64,000 bases of DNA from Cyanodermella asteris (Eukaryota > Ascomycota > Lecanoromycetes > Ostropales > Stictidaceae), in assembly GCA_900618795.1 (NCBI GenBank), contig UYJD01000002.1, positions 797,150 through 861,149 of the forward strand. Direction: 5' to 3'. The notes below the pieces were generated by a model. It searched no databases. It had not been told where the DNA came from and saw only the letters and a program-made list of their open reading frames with translations. The translations under genes and the position numbers were made by a program. Within the stretch, counting starts at the first letter, position 1. Every line of letters begins with the position of its first letter. Positions 1 to 11,960 of the stretch are shown here, piece after piece.

Positions 1-37
1 AGGCGACCGCTCCATCTTCTCCTCATCAGCAGCCACC

Positions 38-311
38 ATGCCGACCCGTGCAGGCCGTGTGCGACCTATTGAAAAGTTTGCTGCCGACGTCGCCAAATGC
101 CCTACCGAACTGGCTACTTATGGCAAATGTGTCGTTGCTGACTACAACTCGGTTTCCAAGGATAAATGTCTGACGGAATTCATGCGTCTCAAAGATTGCT
201 ATTTGGTGAGGATCTACCCACGGACTCACAAAATACACAGCTAAACTAGGCAGAAACACGCAAAACAGAAATAGACTTTTGTTTCATCAGAAGTCGTTGG
301 CCGAAATTTAA
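38..311 (+). CDS. NDUFAF8-like complex I assembly factor (twin CX9C protein)
   Basis: Two exons, 38-205 and 291-311, encode about 62 residues. The intron has GTGAGG and TCATCAG borders and a GCTAAAC branch-like site. Splicing replaces a run-on frame with the ending KSLAEI. Cysteines 21, 31, 44 and 54 form two CX9C pairs, the mark of small oxidised proteins of the mitochondrial intermembrane space. The second pair, SKDKCLTEFMRLKDCYLKSL, closely follows the C-terminus of human NDUFAF8 (SKDFCAREFEALRSC), which works with NDUFAF5 in complex I assembly. The tail-to-tail neighbour is isoleucyl-tRNA synthetase, about 108 bp away. The family call comes from remembered homology; the intron is inferred. 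Confidence 0.8.
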
Positions 312-419
312 TCCCATCTAAGAATGCTGTGCACGAAAGCAATACGCCGAGCAGCGAAAATGCCGGAACATCTTATACTGAACGTCCTCATGTTCCTGGA
401 CCACAGACTGAGCACGCTC

Positions 420-3400
420 TCATAACCTGACCAGACGGAGAAGGAACGTGGCCTTCTCAATCTCTTGTTCCTCCTCCGCAATGAAGCCAGGCTCCTTTTC
501 AGTTGGTGCCGCGCCACCTGCAGCAGTCATGACGTGTTTGTCCAACGGTCTCTTCAGCACCTTCTCGAAGGATTTGCTCTCCGTCTCGAAGATGTCTTCA
601 ATGCCCGTATTCTCTGGGTCGCTAAGTACTCGATACTCCATTTTGATGTCGTCGGTCGGGACCAGGCCACTCTTCTTTCTGAGCTGCTGGACTTTGTTGA
701 CGATGGCTCTGGCAATACCCTGTCGCGCAAGGTCAGGGTAAATGTGCGCATCCAGGATGGTGAGGACATCATTGTCAGTGTTGGGCTCCAGATCTTTGTT
801 GTCGTCAGATGATTGAAGACCGCGCTTGACGATGAGATCCTCAGAGAGCAGGTCGATACCATCAACGGTAATCTTACCAGACTGCACAAAGTCTTTGATG
901 GAGTCACTGTCAACGTTTGGCAACGCTTTCCTGACCTTCTGTGCATCCTTCTTCAACTTCTTGCCAAGCGTTGGCCAGTCTGCACTACAGCTATACTGCA
1001 CGCCCCACTTTTCCTCGTCGGAACTTCGAACAATCTCATTCACGTTGAGCTCCTCTTGGATGTACTGCTGGAGACTTTCCACGTCTGCCAGATAGCCCTC
1101 ATCAGCGTGAATGACGACGAGCGTCTTCAGCGGCTGCTTGAGACCAATCGTCCGGCGTTCACGTGAGACGCGGCCGAGCTCAATGATGGTCTGCATGCGC
1201 TTGACCCGGCGTTCAATGTCCTCGTCGAACAGCTCTTCACGTACCTCTGGGAACGGAAGGAAGTGTACACTGCGCATATCTTCGCTGTGTAAGTCTTTAG
1301 GATAGAATGGCAGAAGTCGTTGGAAAATGTTGTCGGTAAGGAAAGGCGTGAAAGGAGCAAGAGCGCGGACAATGGTGAACAGAACTTCGAACAAGGTGTT
1401 CAGAGCATGCTTGGTATCTTCAATGCCATATTCGCCCTTCAATCGCCGTCGGTTGAAGCGGATATACCAATTTGTCGTGTTGTCGATGGACTTGAGTAGC
1501 TCTGGTACCACTGTGAAGAGGCGGTATTCTGCCATCTCGCTGTTGATAAACTTCAGTAACGATTGGATCGAAGCCAGGATCCATCGGTCCATGACGTTCT
1601 CGTTCGTTGGGCCGGCCTTCGGGTCGAACTCGAAGTCGATGTTCTCCACCTTTTTAAGCAGGCGGACTTGATCCTCGAAGAAGCGGAAGCTGTTCCAGAG
1701 TGGAAGCAGAACCTTGGCCACGATCTCCTTGACACCGGCCTTCTTGAATCTGAGATCGTCGCCTCGCACAACAGGCGAGTTGATCATGTACAAGCGCAGC
1801 GCATCGGATCCAAACTCGTTCATGAGCTCGTTCGGATCGGGATAATTCTTCAGACGTTTCGACATTTTCTTTCCATCTTCTGCCAGTACTGTGCCGTTGA
1901 CAATGCAATTCTTGAACGGCATGATGCCTTTGAGATGTGTGCTGAGCGCAACAAGTGTGTAGAACCATCCTCGCGTCTGGTCCATGCCTTCCGCGATGAA
2001 GTCACCTGGGAATGATGCTTCGAACTTCTCCTTGTTCTCGAAGGGGTAGTGCTGAGAGGCATACGGCATGCTGCCAGACTCTACCCAGCAGTCGAAGATC
2101 TCCTCAATTCGCTTCAGGGGCGATCCGCCGTTTTTGCTGGGTATGGTGATGTGATCAATCTTGTCGCGATGTAGATCGGTGATGTCTTCTTTTGTCCCAC
2201 TAAGGTCCTTCAGCTCCTGGATACTGCCAATGCATACAATCTCAGAGAGATCTTCGTTTGCCCAAATCGGGATAGGCGTTCCCCAGTAGCGATTCCTGGA
2301 AATGTTCCAGTCACGTGCGTTCTTGATCCAGTTCGCGAATCGCTTGTCCTTGACATTCGACGGCACCCATCTTGAGCCTGCAATGTTCTCCAACATCTGA
2401 GGAATGATTGGGGGGATCTTGATAAACCACGAAGGAACAGCCTTGTAGATCAGTGGCGTGTCGGACCGCCAACAGAATGGGTAGCTGTGCATGTATTGAC
2501 TGTCGAAGACGACGCGATTCTGACCCTTCAAATATTTGATAATAGCTTTGTCAGCTTCTTTGACGTGTACGCCCTCGAAGTCTGGTACCTCGGATGTGAA
2601 TTTTCCATGCATGTCAACAGGGTTCGGAGGCAAACGCTCGGGACTGATAACACCTGCCTTCATGGAAGAGTCATAATCGACCTCACCAAAAGCCGGTGCT
2701 TGATGAACAATACCGGTACCACTGTCGTCTGTAACAAAATCTGCATTGTAGAGATGGAAACCATGGTCCTGGAAGCGGTCTTTGAAGTACGAGAATGGCG
2801 GCTCATATTTCTTTCCATTCAAGTCCGAACCCTTGATTTTTTCTAACACCTTATATTTCGCCTTCTTCGGGTCCTTGTAGATCTGACTCAGACGAGACTC
2901 CAATAAGATGTAGTTGCGGCCTGACTGCTCGTCTTTGATCTTGACGTACTCGAAGTTGGGATTCGCGGCTAGCGCAATGTTGGATGGCAGTGTCCACGGG
3001 GTTGTTGTCCACGCCAGGAAGCCAGTCTCAGGATCGTCGACCAAGGGAAAGAAGCATACAACAGAAGGGTCTTGTACGTCTTTGTAGTTTTGTGCCGCCT
3101 CGAAATTGCTCAAAGGTGTGTTGAGGGCCGTCGAGAACGGCATGACCCTGTAGCCCTGATACACCATACCCTTGTCAAAGATCTGCTTGAATACCCACCA
3201 TACGGTCTCCATGAATGTGGGTTGCATCGTCTTGTAGTCGTTGTCGAAATCGATCCAGCGACCCAGCCTGTCAATAGTTTGTCTCCACTCCGTCGTGTAC
3301 CTCATGACAATGGACCGGCATTCTTCATTGTATGCCGCGATTCCCTTCTCTTCAACGATGGCCTTGGCGGACTTGCCAAACTTCTTGTCGATCTCGAACT

Positions 3401-3662
3401 CAACAGGCACTCCATGCGTATCCCAACCGAAGCGACGCTCAACGTGAAAGCCTTTCATCGACCAGTATCGCGGCACAATGTCCTTGATTGTCGACGCCAG
3501 AAGGTGACCATAATGAGGCAGACCCGTGGCAAAGGGTGGTCCATCGTAGAACGTGTATGGTTTGCGACCTCTCGAAAGTTCTATCTGGCGCTCAAATGCC
3601 TTGATCTCTTTCCAGCCGTTGAGTATTCTTTCTTCCTCCTCGGGAAAGTTGATGGAACCCAT
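420..3662 (-). CDS. ILS1: Isoleucyl-tRNA synthetase, cytoplasmic
   Basis: A single exon encodes 1080 residues that charge tRNA-Ile with isoleucine for cytosolic translation. The class I HIGH motif is HYGH at about residues 50-53, inside PPFATGLPHYGH. The second signature is KMSKR, followed by LKNYPDP, as in eukaryotic cytosolic enzymes. Between them lies the CP1 editing domain, with the WTTTPWTLPSN stretch. The anticodon-binding region contains NWYIRFNRRRLKGE. Length and order match yeast Ils1 (about 1070 residues) throughout. The frame is open four codons further upstream, but the first ATG is at 3662 (MGSINFPEEEERIL). There is no mitochondrial presequence, so this is the cytosolic form. Confidence 0.97.
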   Translation of the reverse strand: MGSINFPEEEERILNGWKEIKAFERQIELSRGRKPYTFYDGPPFATGLPHYGHLLASTIKDIVPRYWSMKGFHVERRFGWDTHGVPVEFEIDKKFGKSAKAIVEEKGIAAYNEECRSIVMRYTTEWRQTIDRLGRWIDFDNDYKTMQPTFMETVWWVFKQIFDKGMVYQGYRVMPFSTALNTPLSNFEAAQNYKDVQDPSVVCFFPLVDDPETGFLAWTTTPWTLPSNIALAANPNFEYVKIKDEQSGRNYILLESRLSQIYKDPKKAKYKVLEKIKGSDLNGKKYEPPFSYFKDRFQDHGFHLYNADFVTDDSGTGIVHQAPAFGEVDYDSSMKAGVISPERLPPNPVDMHGKFTSEVPDFEGVHVKEADKAIIKYLKGQNRVVFDSQYMHSYPFCWRSDTPLIYKAVPSWFIKIPPIIPQMLENIAGSRWVPSNVKDKRFANWIKNARDWNISRNRYWGTPIPIWANEDLSEIVCIGSIQELKDLSGTKEDITDLHRDKIDHITIPSKNGGSPLKRIEEIFDCWVESGSMPYASQHYPFENKEKFEASFPGDFIAEGMDQTRGWFYTLVALSTHLKGIMPFKNCIVNGTVLAEDGKKMSKRLKNYPDPNELMNEFGSDALRLYMINSPVVRGDDLRFKKAGVKEIVAKVLLPLWNSFRFFEDQVRLLKKVENIDFEFDPKAGPTNENVMDRWILASIQSLLKFINSEMAEYRLFTVVPELLKSIDNTTNWYIRFNRRRLKGEYGIEDTKHALNTLFEVLFTIVRALAPFTPFLTDNIFQRLLPFYPKDLHSEDMRSVHFLPFPEVREELFDEDIERRVKRMQTIIELGRVSRERRTIGLKQPLKTLVVIHADEGYLADVESLQQYIQEELNVNEIVRSSDEEKWGVQYSCSADWPTLGKKLKKDAQKVRKALPNVDSDSIKDFVQSGKITVDGIDLLSEDLIVKRGLQSSDDNKDLEPNTDNDVLTILDAHIYPDLARQGIARAIVNKVQQLRKKSGLVPTDDIKMEYRVLSDPENTGIEDIFETESKSFEKVLKRPLDKHVMTAAGGAAPTEKEPGFIAEEEQEIEKATFLLRLVRL

Positions 3663-6600
3663 ACTGGGCGGCAACTTTTGCGGGCAAGCCCCTCAGTCGA
3701 AGTTCACCCGCTTGCAATCCCAGAACACGCTCGTAAGTAGGCTGCTGCTTTTGACGCAAGAGCAACAAGATGAAACAGCAACTTTCTTATGCTCTTAGTT
3801 TGCAAAGACAACAGCTGCGTGAGCGGTAGTTGAGCTTGAATGACTCACGCCGCTGCTGGCGAAGCTAAGTAGACAATTGCGGGACAGAAACATTTACGAT
3901 GGAGCTGCACGTTGATTGGTGAAAGCCATCGGAGTTGTCTCCAAACCCTAAATTAGCTAAAGAGCTCTCGCATCACCTGTCGAGTCAAGCTTTCTATCTC
4001 CGACTCATGGTCGAGTTCAGCCGCATCAAAACCTCAAGCATGATGAGATGACGCATCTTGATTTCATGCTCGAAATTCAAACCCACAGAATAAGACACTC
4101 TTCATGTCAGACTCCGATCTACTCCACGATGACCGCAAGAGCTGCTACATTGGCTTCAACGAGTGCAAAGCCCAAATACACCTTGACTTCGGGGACTGAA
4201 ACCTGCCAACTCCTTTCGTCAAGGCCAACGCTTGAAAAGCGGCCAGCTTCCCGAGACATTCTGCGTGAACGGGCGCGAATAAGTCGTGCGATCTCTCGCT
4301 CCACCGGCCCTTGTTGAGTTGTTTCGTGCCCCGTCGTACTGCTAAGTTCAGCTCGAGATTCGGACAGGCCGATTTGACCCTAAAGCACTTCGTCAGCCTC
4401 TTTGCTTGTGGTCACAGGTGAATCTTCGAGTCTTTACTTCCACTCAGCGTTCTTCAGAGAAATCCAGCTAGGTAGGGGTTTCGTCTAATCTAATGCAATA
4501 GCCGAGGCCTCGTGTCTCCATCATTATAGGCTTCAAGTTTGACGATTCCTCGAACCCGCGTGCGGGTCCTTCGCGCCGCAATGGGGTGAGTCAAGGAATC
4601 ATTATTATCGTCCACTTATGTTCATCGCGCCAGGCAATCTTAGTGTCGCCTTGACTTGGTAATATTCACACGGCCCTCGAACAACCGTTTACAGTGAAAA
4701 GATGGCGAATCTGTCGAGAGCAGGCTCGGAACAATATCTGATCAGGTGACACCAGAACGGTTTCGTCTGTTTCGCCTTGATAGCTGTACGGGCCGGGGCT
4801 TAATCACTTCCGCACAGACACAGATACTCCAGTCGAACTATTAGGGGTCGGACGGAAGCTCAAAAGTTTGCTGGGCTGTCTCTCGTCGACCACCCGGACT
4901 CTGTACAACGACCCATGAGCAATTTTGGACAATCTTGAAATAGGGCGATGGCCAAGTCTTGAGACAGGTCATACACTATGCCACGAAGGCCCGCCAATTC
5001 CGCTGCGACGGCCTCGGGACCTTGACGAGTGTCGGTACAGGCCGCCTCTGGACCTGCAACCTGGCTTCACACCGATGCTTCGTGCGACGCAACCATCCAC
5101 CGCGCTATCAATGCTTAATCAGTCAGGAAGGTGCTGACGCAGAGCAGCATTGGCCGTCACTCTGTTTCAATTTGCTACAGCAGCAGTGGTTTCGTATTGG
5201 CTGGTGGAGCGCTGAGCCTGTGGCGAAAGGAGCTGCGGGGCAGGATCGAGTCACAAAAAGTGATCATGCAACTCATCCCAAAGATAGGTCTCAGACTCGT
5301 CTCCGAAAGCTCCCGTTCGTCTCTACGAAGCTCGAGAGTGGGAACTTTGTGTCACCACGCGTTGCGAAGGATTGAAGTGGTGGTGGACATCAGACTCGGC
5401 TTGCGTGGCTGATATCACTCGATCCAAGATGCAGATCGATGGTGTTGCTCACCCCCCACACACAAACGATCACAAGCTAGTGCATTCGATCAGAGTATGC
5501 AATGGGTGGGCAGTGGCAGCCAGGTGCGAATTTTCGCAGACAATTCACACTCACACGTTAGGCTCGGCAAGCTGCAGGTGCTAGCCCGGCAAGCTGCACA
5601 CGTGCACCAGCCGAAACACCAGCGAACAAAGAATGAACGCACGCCCTGGTCAGAAGGAATCCTCGATGGTGCTATCCTTACGGACGATTGACTGTGCTGG
5701 TGCCAGTGTGGCTGATGTGTTTCTGCAAAGATTCCATGGCACAAGCTCTTGGACAGTCTCAAATTTAGCTGCATTTCGTGCTTCAGCCTCAGCAGTCAGA
5801 GCTAGGTTTGAGATTGGAGTCGCGAGGGGCACATCTGGCATGTCAGAGCGGAGCCAGCGCACGATGCCTTTGGGACGGTTCCGCTTCCAGGATGGCATTT
5901 CCACAGGCGCCGGCTCTTTGGATGGATCCCGCTGCAGGACTCCCGTACCGTTATGGCTGTTCCCTGGAAATCCACGGCAGTGGCCGCCGGCCTGAATGTA
6001 GCAGGGCTGGCGGATCGCGTACCTCAGCCTCCTCAGTATCAACATTGTCCGCAGGAAAGCATCCGAAGGGTTGCTGGAAATACGTTTTCTATTGTGTGTA
6101 CTACTATGACTGCTGCTGATTGTCGTGATTGCTCATTTGGCAAAGCGATATTGGGCAAGCAGCGACGAGATTGTCACAAATCAGGTTATAAGGCGTCGGG
6201 TGCCGTTTCTTCACACCGCTCGTCGTCTTCTCGCATAGTCACTTCTTCCTCGACACGTTCCCGACACCAAGTCAGAGACATTGCGTCGATCTAGAAGCAG
6301 TCAAGCAGCCCAGTCACCAGTTCCGGTGCGGCTCTCGCTCACCGCATAGTCTCAACCCCGTCCAGTGTCTGGATTTCCGCATCATCTTCTGCATAGGTCC
6401 GCGCCGAACGCATGTCCTAGTCAAAGCTGCCATCTTCTCTTTGTCGCTGGCTTTGAACCCGTCTGTGAAGGTGGTCCTCATAGGCTACTAGTAGTGTTTG
6501 GTCGGCCAACGCCGTTCACCGCTCACGAGCATTGAGAGCCGCCCAAGAGGCTATCTAGCTAAAACCCTTGACAGTGGACAGGCTTTTCTTTCGAGCTAAT

Positions 6601-6739
6601 TTCCTCGGTCTATCCTGATCATCTACAAGTACCAGATTCCGAACCAGTACTCAGTACAGAAACACATCGCTTGTACCATCCCCTTCGCATTCAAGTCAAT
6701 CCTCCCGCCATTCTCCAGGAAATTCAATCTGACGGCACG
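3663..6739. other. 3 kb gene-poor region upstream of the APSES gene
   Basis: No convincing gene. Only short open frames without recognisable protein sequence occur on either strand. The stretch probably holds the ILS1 promoter at its left end and a long promoter and leader for the regulator at 6740. The last 200 bp are pyrimidine-rich in places. I saw no tRNA, repeat or transposon signature. Confidence 0.5.
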
Positions 6740-8223
6740 ATGATGAGCTTGGCCTCAATGCTGAACCCTGTCGATGACCAGGGTTTGCCGAGCCCGGCAA
6801 CTACACGAGCTACCGCTTCCGCTACGCCCGAGCCGTACCCTCCAGCTAAGAAGCAGAAGCTCGCAAAAGATGCTCCTATCTTCGCAAAAGGCGAGCCCGT
6901 TGGCAAGGTGAACTTCCCGCCTTGCGAAATCTTCAATGTTCATGAGAAGGAAAACATGAGCAAGCACGAAATCTTCCCGAACCCGTGCCGTATCATGGAA
7001 TATCCACGCCACATTCCTTACAGCAGCGACAAAAAAAGTTTCTTACAAAAGACTGGCAGAGACTCTTTTGAAGGTTTGTCACGATGCCCAGATTTCTTAT
7101 CCTTGACCAGCAGCTGATGTGGCGCAGTCTTCCAATACACCTTCAGGATCCCTGGGAAGGATCAGCCGTATGTAGTGATGTGGGACTATCAGATCGGCCT
7201 CGTCCGCATCACTCCGTTCTTCAAAAGTTTGGAGTTGCCAAAAGTATTTGTTTTCATCCGATTGTGCACCTGTTCCAACCAATGCTAATTGTCTCCAGAC
7301 AATTCCAGGCAAGATGCTACAGTCCAACCCAGGCTTGAAAGAAGTTTGCCACAGCATCACTGGTGGAGCTTTGGCGGCACAAGGTTGGTTGGCAGACCGC
7401 TTTCATATCAAACTGTATACTCACACTCCTAGGCTACTGGATGCCGTTCGATGCAGCAAAGGCTGTAGCAGCCACCTTCTGCTGGCCCCTCCGACACGCG
7501 CTGCTACCGCTTTTTGGCCCAGACTTTGCCAACAAATGTGTTCCCATGGACAGCCCATTGTACAAGCGAATGATCATTGAGCGATCAATCATCGAAGAAT
7601 GCACCCGGGAGGCAGCCTCTTACCCGGCTTTATCCCCAGCTCCTTCATTCTCTACACTTTCTTCGGCCCCTCATTTCACACAGCCACGCTACGATGTTTC
7701 CAGTCCCCGCTCGACGAACAGCCATGTTGACTATCCCCGCCGTCGGTGGAACACGCCAGCCAAGCTCGAGCTTGATCGCCGCAACGGCATGTTCTCTCCA
7801 GCACAGACGAAGCACCACATCTCCCCCCGTTCTGCCACCACACTCAGGGTCAATACAACCATCCCAAGATCACACCCTGTGATTCGCCTACCGTCTCCGA
7901 AAACCTTGAGAGCAAGCCACACACTGATTGACGCATGTTCAGCGCCTCCGAACAGTCCGACTTCGCCAGAAGACGAGTCAGACTCAGAAATCAGTCCTCG
8001 CACTACGTCGGTGAGACTAGCAAACATTCGGGACGAGTCCGTGGCGGACGAAATGGACATCACTTGCGATGAAGGCGGTCGAGACCGGCTGAGGCAGATG
8101 GATCCGCGCGGACCTGAGATCAAGGCTGCGTGGCAGCTTCTGCAACTTCACATGGCCGACGCAAGCATGCGGGATCGCCAAGCAAGCCCGCCACGCGGAA
8201 CCAAGCGCAGGGCATCAACGTAA
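6740..8223 (+). CDS. APSES-type transcription factor, Xbp1-like
   Basis: Four exons, 6740-7073, 7128-7243, 7299-7383 and 7433-8223, encode about 441 residues; the joined frames agree in phase. The N-terminus [13 protein letters not shown] resembles the SLLNP motif seen in fungal regulators. Exons 2-4 build the APSES/KilA-N DNA-binding domain: [19 protein letters not shown], then [27 protein letters not shown] and FGPDF. The GYWMPF(D/E)AAKA version is typical of the Xbp1-like branch rather than of StuA or Mbp1. The Ser/Pro-rich C-terminal half, with acidic patches, is probably disordered and regulatory. No ankyrin repeats are present. The frame is open further upstream, but the first ATGs are at 6740 and 6743. 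A nuclear repressor or stress regulator role is inferred from the family. Confidence 0.85.
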
Positions 8224-10402
8224 ATACAATCCAACACAAATGGCAAGTGCAAAAGGACAACAGGCAGTGCTTCGGGACATTGGCCGGGTGTTTGGATGGA
8301 AAATGACAGCGTATTGCTGCTGGACAATCATGATTGACGAGACACGAGCGAGGTGCAAATTGGTCGCACATGAAGTAGATGATTCGGATGGCACGGGCGA
8401 GGCTGGGTTTGTTTGATTAGTTCCGTATGCTTTGCGTCTAATGGTTTATTTGTGTCACACGAGATACCCGTCCTATTAGTCCTGAGATCATGCAAGCTGG
8501 ATTCAGGGTCCAACGGCCGGTGGTTGTTCGAAACGTTAGTGTTATCCCTCGATGCAGGTTGTCGTCCTTCGTGCATGGTGTCGAAGTGGTCCAGCAATGA
8601 TGCAGTTGGCGTAGCACAGATGCAATATCAACCAGGCCCTTAACACATTTCGAGAGGGACCCCTGTCCTGCGCTGTTAGCTGGTAACACAGGGTATACTA
8701 CTCCTGCATCACACTTCAATCTTGATTTGCCTACATGACGGTACGCCACTGGTGTGCGACAAGACATGGTGATCCATGACACGATGTGATTATCGGACGG
8801 TGTTGGCTGCTAGCAAGCAATTTTTACAAGCTGGACCGTCAGGCGGCATCAATCCTCGCAAGCACGATGGTGCGGAATGTGCTCGCCATCAGGACTCGAA
8901 CGTAGGTATAAGTATTGCTTCAGAGGGAATTTTAGGCAAGCCAAATCACCACAGAAGCAAGTCGTGTGCAAATGTGCGATTGATAGGTGTTAAAGAAGAG
9001 AAAAAAAACCAGTATGGTTCAGCTGTTACGATGACAGAGTCAAAGTCGATCGCAACCAAAAAGCAACAAGCTAAGGTTTCTGGTGCTTCAAACCCAGTTT
9101 TTGGGGGCACCGGGTTCAATTCCAAGTCAAGGAGCGAGAGAATGCTTCTTTTGCTGCTATTCGCAAGGCGAGTTGGGTTTGAGCTCCGGGAAGGCTGGAA
9201 GGGCCTGGCAGTAGGTGAATCAGCTCAAGTGGAAGTGGAAGCCGCCGTGAAGCTGGCACAGCCCATGACACAACTCTCCCAGAGTCAAGGCTTTGTATGA
9301 GGATAGGACACCCATCATAAGCCTTCTCAGCTTCCCCTTTGCCATCGAGTCGTCTGTGTCTGGTTCGTGTTTGTCAACGCCAACCGTCTTTACGGTCTCG
9401 GCAGACTCGTGATGGTGGAGCGTCCTCCAGGTCCACGTGTAGGGCTACAGCGCACGCAACCACCGAAGAAGCCATCTTGAGTTGACTCGAGACTCAGCTC
9501 TTCGCGTCTTACGCTACCTGCGTTCGCTGTGCCGGACAGTCGTGCCCACGCTGCCTCGACGCAATTCTTGAGCGGCTTCACACCGTGCGTGCAGATAGAC
9601 AACAAGCGCTTTAATTAAGGCCGATAGCCCGATAGCCTTCGAACAGTCGATATTACAGTGAATGGTCACACACTGAAAGGTTCTGGAAAAAACTGTCCGG
9701 ATGGATCTCCTTTGTTTCAATGGCACACTAAATTCGAGCAGTACATAAGCGGGCTTGGAGGCCAAATGACCACCACATCGAAGCGACTCAAATGAATGTA
9801 GATCAAGCAAAGGCCACGGTAGTCATATCAAACCTAACTCCCATATCCTCAACCATCAAGTGCTGCCTGGCACCAAAGTGCACCCGAGACGATGTTGCAT
9901 GCCTGCCGAGACGTTTCGGAGGCATTTAGCGGCCCCAAAAGCTGACCTTGGTGCTTCGCAAATGCTGCTTGTTTGGCCGGTGAAGCCAAGGAGGACTTGA
10001 AGGGTAAAAGGACGCATGCTGAGTGTCATTGCAGATAAACAATCCAGCTCAGGTGATAAGATGTTTCACATGTGGCTGTGATTCGGCCACAGGAGTGGCG
10101 TCAGCGCATGCGGCCGGTGAGGTGATTGACGAGTCGTTGTTGCTCCGTTGATCGCTTTTCGTTAGCGGCGAGCCGTGGCGCGTCTCAGCCGGGACCCAAT
10201 GACAGTCCGAGCTGTGCGTGACGTTATCAGCTGTGTCGCGCTTGCTCTGCCTGCCTGCTCGCCCGCACTTACTCCTAGTACGTAGATTGCAACAGAATTC
10301 AAGTTTTCTGCATGACTGCATTGAAGCACCACCTTTTCCTCCCAGCTTCGCCCTCTACACCTTCTCCCATCTAGACATCACAACTACCGCCCCTCACAAA
10401 CT
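8224..10402. other. 2.2 kb intergenic region
   Basis: Nothing recognisable. A 174-codon open frame at 8776-9300 (+) has low-complexity composition and no family resemblance, so I do not call it. A GGTTCAATTCC string near 9112 resembles a tRNA B box, but the flanks do not fold into a T arm. The right end is the reticulon promoter, with a C/T-rich leader from about 10330. Confidence 0.4.
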
Positions 10403-11960
10403 ATGTCGGACCTTCCTCCCCAACTCGGCGAGATTCGTGGCACCTCAGAGTTCCAGGTTCCGCTCACGCAAACCAGCGCGACCACCGCAGCTCCTTCCAC
10501 CACAACCACATCCGAATCCCCTGCTACTGCCATCGAAAACGCCAAACAGACTGTTGTCAACTGTAAGGTACGAATATCCCACCTCACGTCGTCTCTTTTT
10601 CAAAGTCGGCTCAAGACTGACCACCTTCCTAGCACCCCTGTCACAGCTCGCGTGATCTCAAGAATTAACCCCCTCCAAGCTGCTCAGGCCACCATGGAGA
10701 CCATCGCCAATCACCCTATCACTCAGAATGTCAAGGATGCTGCTTTGAACGCCAAGGACACGGTTGCTAATGGTTTGGTATGCAACTATCTTGATCTGTA
10801 CCGGTATCAAACAATGCTAACCACTCTCCAGTGAACCCGAGAGTGCTCACCCCTGACCCCCGGTTAACAAATGTCAGGACCCGTTGCCCAAAACGTCAAG
10901 GACCAGGCAGGAAAGACTCAAGCAGAAGCACAAAGCCTTGCTGCCTCCAGAAAAGTCCCAGACACTCAGACGGCTACTGGCCAGCCTTTGACACACTATC
11001 ACTCCTTCTTCTACAGCTTGTTGGCGGTACGTTTGAACAACTGGAAGAGTGGGGACTGTGGCTAACAATAATAGTGGGAGCATCCGCGTGTGACAGCCAT
11101 CTCCTATGCCACTATCATCACATCGATCTTTATCCTTCGCTATGTGCCGGTCCTGCGCCTCACGTTCAAGGTGCTTGCCTATAGCTTAGGCTGTAAGTAC
11201 CAACTCTACTTGAAGACTCGGTTGTGAGAGCTGACAATCATAGCTGCGGCATTGCTTGAGGGTGCAAGTCAGGCACTCCTTTCTCAGAGCATCCTTGCGG
11301 CCGTCCGCCCCAAGAAGTACTTCGTCCTTCCTCGCGAGACACTCGAATCCACGCTTGAGGATGTCGAGCAATTGATGAACTTCTTTGTCATCGAGTCCCA
11401 ACGCCTGCTCTTCGCCGAGGATGCCTCCAAGACCTTTGTTGTAAGTGCACCGATCTCTTGGTTTTTGCAAACAAAACTGACTCTCATAGGCTTTCTTGGC
11501 TTCCTTCTTGGCCTACTGGTTGATCAAATTCACCCCGGTCTGGGGCCTTTCATTGATCGCCGTCACCACCATCTACTTCGTGCCATTGATCTACATCACT
11601 AACAAGGAGGTGATTGACGAGCAGCTGGCGCAGATGAGTAAGATCGTCAACGCCCAGACTGCTCAGGTGAAGGATCTTGCTGCACAGCACACAGCACAGG
11701 CCACAGAGTCAATCAAGGGCTATGCGGGTGATCTTTCCGCCCAGGCATCGGAATACATTGGAAGTGCTCGCCGCAGCATCAGCCCTGCTGCTACGAAAGT
11801 CTCCAACACTGTAAAGGCGGCTGGAGACAAGGTCAGCGAGACGGTCACCGCAAAGGACTTCCCCACAGCTCCGAAGCAGGAGCCAACTGGTGTCATAACT
11901 ACCGCTGATCAGGTGAACGACGAGCCGACCAAGATCGCCACCGGCATGCCAGCTACTTAG
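10403..11960 (+). CDS. RTN1: Reticulon-like ER membrane-shaping protein
   Basis: Six exons encode about 394 residues: 10403-10567, 10688-10772, 10878-11026, 11075-11192, 11244-11440 and 11490-11960. All junctions keep phase; the first intron has other possible borders. After a Ser/Thr-rich N-terminus and two related QNVKD segments, the reticulon homology domain starts at FFYSLLAWEHPRVT. It contains two long hydrophobic hairpins: YATIITSIFILRYVPVLR with the following LTFKVLAYSLG, and AFLASFLAYWLIKFTPVW with SLIAVTTIYFVPLIY. Such hairpins insert in the outer ER leaflet and curve tubules; that is family knowledge. The C-terminal tail, rich in Ala, Lys and Thr, is predicted cytosolic and helical. 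The many short N-terminal exons are typical of this gene in filamentous fungi. Confidence 0.88.

Noticed and set aside
4550-4590. GGTTCGA on the minus strand suggesting a tRNA
   Set aside because: The arms do not pair into a T stem and the surrounding bases do not form a cloverleaf.
9100-9140. tRNA-like B box (GGTTCAATTCC)
   Set aside because: Flanking bases do not pair as a T stem and no A box or acceptor stem fits.
8776-9300. 174-codon open frame (+)
   Set aside because: No family resemblance, low-complexity runs and no plausible gene context; likely chance.
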